Source: Planctopirus ephydatiae
GTDB taxonomy: Bacteria; Planctomycetota; Planctomycetia; Planctomycetales; Planctomycetaceae
Length of the DNA stretch: 64,000 nucleotides
Assembly (NCBI RefSeq): GCF_007752345.1
Contig: NZ_CP036299.1
Coordinates: 3,311,501-3,375,500 of the forward strand
Reading direction: 5' to 3'
The first letter of the stretch is position 1. Every line of letters begins with the position of its first letter. Position numbers and translations under genes: made by a program. Under the pieces are notes generated by a model. That model worked only from the letters and a program-made list of their open reading frames with translations. It was not told the origin of the DNA and searched no databases. Below, one piece after another: positions 48,384 through 56,067 of this stretch.

Positions 48384-49034
48384 ATGACTCTCCGTACTCT
48401 TACGACAATTGTGCTCTCACTCGCTGTCTCAACAATTGCGAATGCACAGACGTGGACGTCTCCAGATGGACTTCTAACCATCAATCCACCCGATGCAGGT
48501 CAATTCCAGTTCATTCCTGAGCCACCGCCACCTCTTATTGGACTCTGGGTTTCCCACGACGAATCCATGAAATTTGGTGTCGTGAAAATCGATATCCCGC
48601 CAAAAATCAAGCTCATTCAATCGTCAGTGGAAGAAGGGCTCGCGAAAGAGATTGATGGGAAGGTGACTCGATTGCCGACCAGAAGCGTATTGGGACATGA
48701 AGTCTGGAAGATGGTCGGCAAAGGTACCTCGGTCGAAATCACGCAGGCAATCATTCGACATGATGGTGCGCTCTACAAATTGATGGCGGCAACAGTTGGA
48801 AAGAACCCCGATCCAGCTACCGTGGATCGTTTTGTTGATTCGTTGTCCATCGTGCCACCGTCTCCAACGAGTGCAGAAACAGCACCACAGCCAGACACTC
48901 AGCCCGTTCGAAATCTCGGCGGTGGTGTTGATCTCCACAAAGTATCGACGACTGTCGGTGGCGCAGGTGCTCTCCTGGCCATCGGACTGGTGATTTACTT
49001 TTTGACACGCGGCAACAAAACCCGCCAAAAGTAA
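48384..49034 (+). CDS. Secreted protein with C-terminal membrane anchor
   Basis: This 216-residue protein is started at the ATG at 48384, where a signal peptide (TLRTLTTIVLSLAVSTIANAQ) begins directly; an in-frame ATG at 48357 would add nine residues. The mature part (about residues 22-175) is a single small domain with Pro-rich PEPPPPLIGLW near its start. A linker follows, then one C-terminal membrane helix (VGGAGALLAIGLVIYFLTRG) and a short basic tail. It is probably periplasmic with a C-terminal anchor. I do not recognise a family. Confidence 0.6.
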   Translation: MTLRTLTTIVLSLAVSTIANAQTWTSPDGLLTINPPDAGQFQFIPEPPPPLIGLWVSHDESMKFGVVKIDIPPKIKLIQSSVEEGLAKEIDGKVTRLPTRSVLGHEVWKMVGKGTSVEITQAIIRHDGALYKLMAATVGKNPDPATVDRFVDSLSIVPPSPTSAETAPQPDTQPVRNLGGGVDLHKVSTTVGGAGALLAIGLVIYFLTRGNKTRQK

Positions 49035-49035
49035 A

Positions 49036-49083
49036 AAATCTGCGATAGACCTTCGCCTGAAACTTAGCGAATCAGGAAGATTT
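49036..49083. terminator. Nested inverted repeats between convergent genes
   Basis: AAATCT (49036-49041) pairs with AGATTT (49078-49083), enclosing TTCGC (49052-49056) paired with GCGAA (49067-49071). It is placed between a plus-strand gene and a minus-strand gene, suiting a bidirectional terminator. Stems are short and there is no clear T tract. Confidence 0.3.
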
Positions 49084-49162
49084 GTGAGATGGTTGAGGAC
49101 TTTAAGCAGCGTTGAACTTGGGATCATGAAGACATTTGATTTTCCGGCAGGTTGCAAATACT

Positions 49163-50533
49163 TCAATCGAGTGGGAGTCGGAGAGCCACTCTTAAATCCA
49201 TGACGTTGGTATGCGTCGGGCCGGTGATCAGAAGGCCACCCGTTGATTCAAAGAACGGCCAGGCATTCTGCACTTCATAGAATTCGCATGGATCGAGGCC
49301 AAGTTCTTTAGCTCTGTGCAAGACAGCACCATTTGCGATAGCCCCCGCACAGGTGGTGGGGCCGTCTTCGCCGTCGGTGCCGCCGCTGAGCAGAATCATG
49401 CGATCTGCCTGATCAGCATCCCAGTGCTGCCATTCACACAGAGCAGCCAAGGCCACCTGCTGATTGCGGCCCCCTTTGCGTGGCCCGTCGTAAGGAACAA
49501 GTTTCACTGTGGGCTCACCGCCAGAGATCCAACAAAGTGGTTCACGACAGGGTTCATCGGCGATCGCGTGAGCGAGGTCAGTCCCGACCTCATTGGCTGT
49601 CCGACCCACATCACTCACGGCAATTCGAATGGTATATCCTCTTGACTGGGCCTCCTGGACAGCCGCCTGAACGGCCTGATGATTGCTCGCCAACAGGTGG
49701 TGCGAAATCTCCGCACGAACTGGCGACAGCGTCTCTTGAGTCGTTCCCGAAAGCACATTCCATACTTCGGTAGCCACTTCATGATGTTCAGCAAATGAAG
49801 CCAAAGTCTCGAGGGCGGCTTGTTGCTGGACAGACACAAGTTCATCGGGTGTCGGCAGGAGTGGGCCAGAAGCAATCAGATCCAGCGGATTGCCAATGAC
49901 ATCGGAAATAACGAGCACATGAGTGCGCGAGGGGCCCAACGCGCGGGCCAGGCCACCACCTTTGACACTCGAAATGTTCCTGCGCACCAGATTGAGCTGT
50001 TCAATCGATGCTCCGCGAGTCGACAACAGACGGATAACGTGCTGCTTCTGCTCTAAGGTGATCGGTGGCCTGGGTAAGGGGAGCAGGGCACTGCCACCGC
50101 CGGAAAGGAGCACCAGCACCAGATCATCTGCGGTCGTTGTCGCAGCCAGTTCAAGGATTTCTCGCGTCGAAGCGACGCCGACTAGCGTCGGTTCGTTGAC
50201 ACCAGCAGGGCGGGCTCCCACGAGCTGAATACGACGTGTGGGCACGACGCAATCTTCAGGCACATTCACCTGACCAACAACCAGTCGATCTGTGATTTCA
50301 TCCCCTAGTGCTGCCTCCAGGGCCAACACCATAGAAGCGCCCGCTTTGCCAGCCCCCAGAACCACAATGCGGCGCAGGCTTGCCAATGGTCGAACATCGC
50401 CACCGACGATAATGCTTTCATTCTCAAGGCGGACGAAACGAGGCAGAAGTTCGCCTGGCATGGCTGCCTGGACACCAGCCCACCAGATGGCCTGAGCATC
50501 CTCAGTGAGTCTGTGAATCGCGGCTTCGTCCAT
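49163..50533 (-). CDS. MOFRL-type glycerate kinase
   Basis: This 456-residue cytosolic enzyme belongs to the glycerate 2-kinase family (DUF4147 plus MOFRL domains), formerly named hydroxypyruvate reductase TtuD. Visible motifs are IVVLGAGKAGASM (about residue 75), VLLSGGGSALLPLP (about 145), WISGGEPTV (about 340) and LLSGGTDGEDGPTTCAGA near 380, the MOFRL core. It phosphorylates D-glycerate with ATP, usually to 2-phosphoglycerate, feeding glycolysis. A good ribosome-binding site (AGGTGA) lies five bases before the ATG. It lies 284 bases downstream of the TolR-like gene on the same strand. Confidence 0.85.
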   Translation of the reverse strand: MDEAAIHRLTEDAQAIWWAGVQAAMPGELLPRFVRLENESIIVGGDVRPLASLRRIVVLGAGKAGASMVLALEAALGDEITDRLVVGQVNVPEDCVVPTRRIQLVGARPAGVNEPTLVGVASTREILELAATTTADDLVLVLLSGGGSALLPLPRPPITLEQKQHVIRLLSTRGASIEQLNLVRRNISSVKGGGLARALGPSRTHVLVISDVIGNPLDLIASGPLLPTPDELVSVQQQAALETLASFAEHHEVATEVWNVLSGTTQETLSPVRAEISHHLLASNHQAVQAAVQEAQSRGYTIRIAVSDVGRTANEVGTDLAHAIADEPCREPLCWISGGEPTVKLVPYDGPRKGGRNQQVALAALCEWQHWDADQADRMILLSGGTDGEDGPTTCAGAIANGAVLHRAKELGLDPCEFYEVQNAWPFFESTGGLLITGPTHTNVMDLRVALRLPLD

Positions 50534-50658
50534 GGATCACCTGAGAGGAATGAATTGATTCGGGAGACGTGGTGGGAGCTTCTCAAATTGGACGGAGTCT
50601 GACAACCTGGGGCTGAAGCGCATCTCGGAAATCAATGGCGCGTTGAACCTCTGCAAGG

Positions 50659-50684
50659 CATGCTTGCTCCGAGCCGCAAGCATG
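50659..50684. repeat. Perfect 9-base inverted repeat in intergenic gap
   Basis: CATGCTTGC (50659-50667) and GCAAGCATG (50676-50684) are separated by TCCGAGCC. It lies in a 284-base gap between the TolR-like gene and the glycerate kinase gene (both minus). On the minus strand it could act as terminator for the channel operon, but there is no T tract; it could also be a dispersed repeat element. The rest of the gap shows nothing I can support. Confidence 0.45.
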
Positions 50685-50817
50685 GCACACAGGGCGCTGT
50701 TCAATCCTGGAGTCCGTATGACAAGTGGGCCAGAGAATAGCGTCTGACTAATGAACGCAATCTAAGGCCAATGAGAACGCTCAGCCAGCGAATCAACAAT
50801 GAAGCGAGGAAAGAACG

Positions 50818-52017
50818 TCATTGAGCTGATGAACGAGTGCCGTGCGGAGATCCGGCAATCGGCACGCCTTTTGGAAGAGGGCGGGCTGCGACAAGAAATC
50901 CCTGCTCATGGACAAACTTTCGAATCCTCTGGAACTCGCTGAAACTGTCGGGATACACCCAGAACGTGAGTGTGGCATCTTCAGGAGTCGTCAGTAAAGA
51001 GCGGTAGAACCGGGAACCGGTCTGCATTGCTTCTTCGACCGACTCTGTTTGCAGCTCGCGTGAAGGTTGAATCAGCCACTGAGTAACACTGATGCTCACG
51101 AGGCCCGGCCCCATTTCCAATTCACTCAGCACGCCACTGTTCTCTCGCTGAACGGTGTACCGCATGAGAAAGCCACCGACGGGCCCCACTTCTCCTTGAG
51201 CTTTGGACGTCTTGATCAACCAGTCTTTGCGACTTTCAATCTGCCGTTTGACCTGTTCGACCAGCGCATCAACCGGAACCTCGGCTACTCTGCCGCGATC
51301 AAATCGAAAGTGTCGCTCGCTCCCTTTAACCACACGGCCGACGGGAGTCACGCGATGTTCAATCTTCTCGACATTTGGAGGAGCGAAATCGGTCTCAATC
51401 ACTCTGGCTCTCAAAGTGGCCAGTTTCTGTCGCGCTGCCAGAAGCTGTTCATGCGCCTGAGTCAGTCGATTCTGTTTGGCGCGGAGGAGTTCGCGTCCCG
51501 CCTGGAGTTCCGAAGCCATGACTCTGGCCTGTGATTGAGCACGAAGCAGCGACTGTTCCTGCTCGGCCACCTGTGCTGTCAGGCTCTCAATTTCCGTTTC
51601 CAGCCGGGATGTACTGAGAGCCGCTTGCTCGGCTTCTTCACGCAGAGCTTGATTGGGACTGAGCGAAATGATTTTGACGGGGCGAGCGGCTTCGACAACG
51701 AGCTTTTCCGCCGGAATTTCTTTGGGTGGAATTTCGACAGGTGGAGCATCTGGCTTCAAATCGACAGAAACAGGTTCATCAGTGGGGAGTTCGGCCATTG
51801 GCTGTATGGGTTCACTGACGGTGAGGGCAGGGGCTGTATGGTCGGTAGCTGTCGCCACAACGGGTTTATCAGAAGATTTGGTAACAACCGGCATGCGTGA
51901 GACTTTGAGTCCCGCCAGGACAATTAGGATCACGAGAATCCCGACGATGTTGGCAATCACATCGAGAAATGAATCGGAACCAAACTCGGCTTCTTTCGGG
52001 GCGGGACGCTGGCTCAT
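50818..52017 (-). CDS. TolR/ExbD-like subunit with transmembrane aspartate
   Basis: This 399-residue protein has one N-terminal membrane helix: DSFLDVIANIVGILVILIV (about residues 15-33). D19 sits in a FLDV context matching the FIDV of ExbD/TolR, whose aspartate carries protons. After a Pro/Glu-rich linker (about 50-110) a coiled coil runs to about 195, then an extracytoplasmic domain (about 210-390) with TLTFWVYPDSFSEFQRIRKFVHEQGF resembling the ExbD periplasmic fold. Its ATG overlaps the stop of the second TolR-like gene (ATGA). It is expected to pair with the ExbB/TolQ-like channel encoded upstream in the operon. Confidence 0.7.
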   Translation of the reverse strand: MSQRPAPKEAEFGSDSFLDVIANIVGILVILIVLAGLKVSRMPVVTKSSDKPVVATATDHTAPALTVSEPIQPMAELPTDEPVSVDLKPDAPPVEIPPKEIPAEKLVVEAARPVKIISLSPNQALREEAEQAALSTSRLETEIESLTAQVAEQEQSLLRAQSQARVMASELQAGRELLRAKQNRLTQAHEQLLAARQKLATLRARVIETDFAPPNVEKIEHRVTPVGRVVKGSERHFRFDRGRVAEVPVDALVEQVKRQIESRKDWLIKTSKAQGEVGPVGGFLMRYTVQRENSGVLSELEMGPGLVSISVTQWLIQPSRELQTESVEEAMQTGSRFYRSLLTTPEDATLTFWVYPDSFSEFQRIRKFVHEQGFLVAARPLPKGVPIAGSPHGTRSSAQ

Positions 52018-54218
52018 GGGGTCCCTTTGGCTGATGGAGGAGTATTGAGAATGAACTCACGACTGGTCTTCAGGCCTGCACGATTAATGGAGGGATTGAG
52101 TCGTTCGTAATGCTGGATACCCCCCGGGCCTACCTGGAACTGAATTTTTGGAACCCAGTAAAACCCCTTGGGTGGACGCCCCCAGTCGCGTGCGAGTTCA
52201 TCGACGGCGAGCAGCAGCATTCGCAGAGTGTCGGTCTTGCTTTCTCCTGCTCCCACTCGAATGAGAAATTTGTCATCCACCACGAGACGATCAGCAGACA
52301 CCACGACGTTGAGAGGACGCTCCATGCCAATGGTGGCAGAAGGATCGGAGACTCCCCAGCGGCGACGCTGCAAATTTTCGACTGGCATTCCGCGTGCCCG
52401 TCGCCTGTTATCTTCCGAATCTCCAAACTGCTGGAGTGGCGAGCTGACATCTTCTGGTCGGATTTCCTGCGGGCCATCTTTCTTTTTTGCGCCTTCAGTA
52501 CTGTTCAACAGCCTGGCAAAATCTTCATCAGCCTTTTCAATCGCCTTTTCCCGTTGAGTGATTTCTTCATCAAGACTGGCAACCGATGAACCACCCTGTT
52601 TCTGTGTGCGGAATTGTTGCCCGCCAAACTTCTCGACTTTCTGCCAGCTTTCTTCACCAACAGGAACATCGGTAAAGCCTTCAGACTTTTTGGCTGTGCT
52701 CGAATGAGCCCCGGGCTTTGCAGGGACTGCACGACTGTCATGACCTGGTTTCGCTGGCGTATTTGCAGGGTGCTGCGCTGCTGCCGATGAAGATGCTTCC
52801 GTGAGTTTTTCTGCCTCTGCAAATTCTCTGGGCGATGTGCCGTTCATCGGTTCACCCGGATGTCCCGGAGAGCCTGTGGGAACATTCGTGGTAACCGCGT
52901 TGTTGCCAGGGTTTGGCCCTCGTGAGAGTTGATGAGAACCCGTCGTTCCCAGTGATGGATCGAGGTGCGCGCCCGAGCCACCACGTCCCGGGCGTGGATC
53001 AATGCTGCCAATGGCACGACCAGTCGCTGCGGCTGAATGCTGACGCGATGCACCTGCGGGGACTTCTCGACCGCTCCCTGCGAACTCATCATCGGGAGCC
53101 ACTGCGAACTCTCCGCCGCTTTTTCCCATCGCCAATCCACCAGCGGCAGCCACCGCCTCTCGCTCCTTAATGAGCCCACGCACGGCGGCTTCACAAAGGC
53201 GTTTTGCTTCTTCATCGACAGTCGGCATGTGAAGTTCGGTTTCTTCACCAATCAGTTCGTAACCAAACGGTTGCCTCATGGTCGAAAGCATTTGCGAGGC
53301 AGCGTAGTAAGCGACGGTTCCACTGGGCCGAATCAAGAGTAAGACATAAGGCTCGCCCAAGGGCTCGTTCGGGAGGCGTTGCCGGTGTGGACTGGCCCAA
53401 TAGCGGGTCAGAGCGGTCGCACCCGCGAGTAGAGGATTGAACTTTTCATTGAAGCCCACCAGATCACCCGCTGTGACAGTGACATCTTCGGGAACAAAAC
53501 GCAGACCTTGTAAATGGCATTCGATAATGATGGGGCGCCTCGTCGTGCCTGTCTGGGCATCGAAGGGGACAATCATAAACTTGCTGCCGCCGGTGCCTGG
53601 TTGTGTGCTGAGACCTGCAAGACGATTCTCAAGAGTTCGAATCTGTTTGTTGACCAGTTCGATTTCAGCTTCGTCCGGCGTCTGTTGGAGGAGTTTCGCC
53701 TGCGAAAAGAGATCGCTTTGTTCTGCTTTCAGCCGAGCAAGATCTGCCTCTGCCTGCTGGCGGGCATTGAGAAGTTGCTCAAGTTGTTCCTGCCGGTTGG
53801 TTGCAGTTCTGGAAAGCTGCTGCTCCTGAGACCGCAGTTCTTGAATTCGGCTCTGAAGCTGGTCGATGCGTGTGCGATCAATCACCACTTCCGGCTCAGG
53901 GGGAACGGGATCGACAGGTTTCAGCTCAATGGATTGACTTGCCAACAGGGGAACAGGAGCAGTGGCAGGTTCCGTTGAAATGGGAGGAGCGATCTCTTGC
54001 TCAGGTGAAGCAATCGATTCCGCTGGAAGACTCAAGACCGGCTTATGTTCAGGAGGATGGACTTGCTCGATGGCTGCAGCTGCGGCAATTGTTTTCTGGC
54101 GAATCATCCGCGTGGTCACGAGCAGCAGGAAAATGAGTGCGCCCATGGCGCAGACAAGAACCGCGAGGAACGGAAAGAGTTGTACTCCTTCGCCGGTTCT
54201 GGTTTGCCTTTTTGCCAT
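52014..54218 (-). CDS. TolR-like subunit lacking the transmembrane aspartate
   Basis: This 734-residue protein has one N-terminal membrane helix, LFPFLAVLVCAMGALIFLLL (about residues 14-33). The position of the ExbD/TolR aspartate is A19, in FLAV against FLDV in the neighbour. A Pro/Val-rich linker and a coiled coil (about 115-190) lead to a globular part (about 205-355, PYVLLLIRPSGTVAYYAASQ). A Ser/Gly/Pro-rich low-complexity region (about 365-500) and a C-terminal domain with RPLNVVVSADRLVVDDKF follow. GAGGTGAGG lies just before the ATG. It probably anchors the motor to another envelope part; not proton-carrying if the alignment is right. Confidence 0.65.
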   Translation of the reverse strand: MAKRQTRTGEGVQLFPFLAVLVCAMGALIFLLLVTTRMIRQKTIAAAAAIEQVHPPEHKPVLSLPAESIASPEQEIAPPISTEPATAPVPLLASQSIELKPVDPVPPEPEVVIDRTRIDQLQSRIQELRSQEQQLSRTATNRQEQLEQLLNARQQAEADLARLKAEQSDLFSQAKLLQQTPDEAEIELVNKQIRTLENRLAGLSTQPGTGGSKFMIVPFDAQTGTTRRPIIIECHLQGLRFVPEDVTVTAGDLVGFNEKFNPLLAGATALTRYWASPHRQRLPNEPLGEPYVLLLIRPSGTVAYYAASQMLSTMRQPFGYELIGEETELHMPTVDEEAKRLCEAAVRGLIKEREAVAAAGGLAMGKSGGEFAVAPDDEFAGSGREVPAGASRQHSAAATGRAIGSIDPRPGRGGSGAHLDPSLGTTGSHQLSRGPNPGNNAVTTNVPTGSPGHPGEPMNGTSPREFAEAEKLTEASSSAAAQHPANTPAKPGHDSRAVPAKPGAHSSTAKKSEGFTDVPVGEESWQKVEKFGGQQFRTQKQGGSSVASLDEEITQREKAIEKADEDFARLLNSTEGAKKKDGPQEIRPEDVSSPLQQFGDSEDNRRRARGMPVENLQRRRWGVSDPSATIGMERPLNVVVSADRLVVDDKFLIRVGAGESKTDTLRMLLLAVDELARDWGRPPKGFYWVPKIQFQVGPGGIQHYERLNPSINRAGLKTSREFILNTPPSAKGTP

Positions 54219-54279
54219 GCCTCACCTCATGAATCCACGGAATCAGTACTCTCTCTTGACACCAGCAATCTCCCTTGTT

Positions 54280-55743
54280 TCAGGCAGCGCGGTGATGTGC
54301 TCTGGCTGAGAGGAGATGAACTGCCGCATTCAGATTGAGTAACGTCTCTTCGAGAGTTTGTGTCTGCTTCAGAGTGGCAAGATTCTCAGCGAGCAGGCTT
54401 TCTGCCTGAATCAATTGCTGGCTGCTACCGACAAGACTGCTGATCTGAATTGTCTGTCGCTCGAGAGCTTCAGCCTGTGCCAATGAGTGAGTGCTGACAT
54501 CCTGAAGTGATCCAGCCAAAGTACTGACATTCTGCTGGACGGCATCGATCGTTCCCGCCAGCGCGGAGGTGAATTGATGTTGGATGCTCGATTGAGCCTC
54601 GCTGGCCGACTTCCACGACTGATGCATCAACTCCAATTGGCTGCGGACCGATTCTGCCAGTTGCTGCTGCATCAGGCTTAGGTTTTCTGCAAATGAAGCT
54701 TGCATGGCCTCGACTTCACGCCGGGATTCGGCCTGAGTCTGCTGCAGGAGTTGCTGCTGAGTCGAAAGAGCTTCATTCATGGCAGCACTTAAAGCACCAG
54801 CCAGACTTCGCCCCTGCTCGGTCGCCAGCGATGCCCACTGCTCGCGACATCTCGAAACAGTATTGTTCCAGGCCTCGAGATGCTGACGAGTTAAAATATC
54901 GGCCTGATCAAGGAAACGGCGGGCCACGTCGTGTTCAGCTGCCAACAGAGGTGAGACTTCGGAAGACTTTTCCACCGGGAAGAACCCGAGCAGGCGATGA
55001 ACAGTAAAGTCCTCAATCTGATCGAGAACATTCGACTCACCCCGCTCGATCGCAAACGTGGCAAAGACCAGAATCATCGAAAGCGCCAGAGAGAGAGCAG
55101 TCGTATCAAAAGCAACTGCCAGACCTGACGTGACTTCGTTGAGTGAACTCTCCAGCTGCTCGGGGGTCACGTTGGCAATCGCCATCGTGATCCCAATCAC
55201 TGTCCCCAGAAAGCCTAGAATAGGAATTGCCCAGGTAATTGTGCGTAGTGCGGCGTAGCTGCTATGCAGTCGAGCCATAGCCGTATCTGCCAGATAGCTC
55301 AAATGCGATTCAAGATCAGCGGCAGTGTGCCGGGAAATCACATAGCCGCAGACGGTCTCAATGCGGCGGAAAAGCTCTGTTGACTGATATCGTCGGCCGG
55401 TCAGTTGGATGTGTTCTCGCAGGAGCTGAGCCACCACAGATGAATCTGACTGAGGGTCAAATTTAATCCCATCCAGAATATTTTCTGACAAGACTCCCCG
55501 TTCGGAGGGCCAGTTGAGTAATTTTCGCCCGAGAATCGCCAGGCCAATAAAAAATAGCGCTACAGTACAATGTTCAATCCAGTGAGAATTGAAGTAGCGA
55601 TACTTAAAATTCTCATCGAGGGGGATCGATGGTAAAACAAGGTAAAAGGCAACGGCTGCCAAACCACCGATCACCCAGGAAAAATCGAGCTTTGATTTGT
55701 GCGCAACTATTTTTGCAGATTGATTTTGCATCTGAATTTTCAT
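54280..55743 (-). CDS. MotA/TolQ/ExbB proton channel family protein
   Basis: This 487-residue protein starts at an ATG at 55743; 55731 is an alternative with AGGA upstream. Four membrane helices lie near residues 20-42, 54-72, 168-192 and 203-230. Helix 3 holds WAIPILGFLGTVIGITMAIA, the family GTVxGI motif. Helix 4 holds SGLAVAFDTTALSLALSM, where the conserved Thr pair of TolQ/ExbB is seen. The region after helix 4 (about 255-480) is almost all coiled coil, rich in Gln/Glu/Ala; typical TolQ has no such tail. It should form the pentameric proton channel for the two TolR-like proteins encoded downstream. Confidence 0.8.
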   Translation of the reverse strand: MKIQMQNQSAKIVAHKSKLDFSWVIGGLAAVAFYLVLPSIPLDENFKYRYFNSHWIEHCTVALFFIGLAILGRKLLNWPSERGVLSENILDGIKFDPQSDSSVVAQLLREHIQLTGRRYQSTELFRRIETVCGYVISRHTAADLESHLSYLADTAMARLHSSYAALRTITWAIPILGFLGTVIGITMAIANVTPEQLESSLNEVTSGLAVAFDTTALSLALSMILVFATFAIERGESNVLDQIEDFTVHRLLGFFPVEKSSEVSPLLAAEHDVARRFLDQADILTRQHLEAWNNTVSRCREQWASLATEQGRSLAGALSAAMNEALSTQQQLLQQTQAESRREVEAMQASFAENLSLMQQQLAESVRSQLELMHQSWKSASEAQSSIQHQFTSALAGTIDAVQQNVSTLAGSLQDVSTHSLAQAEALERQTIQISSLVGSSQQLIQAESLLAENLATLKQTQTLEETLLNLNAAVHLLSARAHHRAA

Positions 55744-56067
55744 CCTGCAGTTTTGACCGGGAGTGACGTGAGTAAAACTGGCTGACTCATCAAGTCGCAT
55801 TTGATTGAGAATCAAATCTTCAATCGTAAGGTGCCAACGTAACGTCAGCGCTGTGCAATCACTCCTCATGACAATCGTTAAAATCGTCAAACTCGACCAG
55901 ACAAGTTGAATCGAAGAGAGTGGGATGAATGAAGATTCCGACTTCCGTTCAATTGCCTCGACCGAGTGGAATTGTCTATTCTCTCAAATAGAAGTCGTGA
56001 ACAGGCATGACCTTGCATTCACAGATGGCAGTGGACTGACGCACTCCGCCCGTCAGGGATCGACGCA
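55744..56067. promoter_or_regulatory. Divergent intergenic region with 8-base inverted repeat
   Basis: About 324 bases separate the ExbB-like gene (minus) from the 1,327-residue gene (plus). The best element is a perfect inverted repeat ATTTGATT-GAG-AATCAAAT at 55799-55817, about 56 bases upstream of the ExbB-like start, a plausible operator. A repeat AATCGT-TAA-AATCGT lies at about 55873-55887. No clear -35/-10 pair is identified, and no small gene is supported. Confidence 0.4.
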
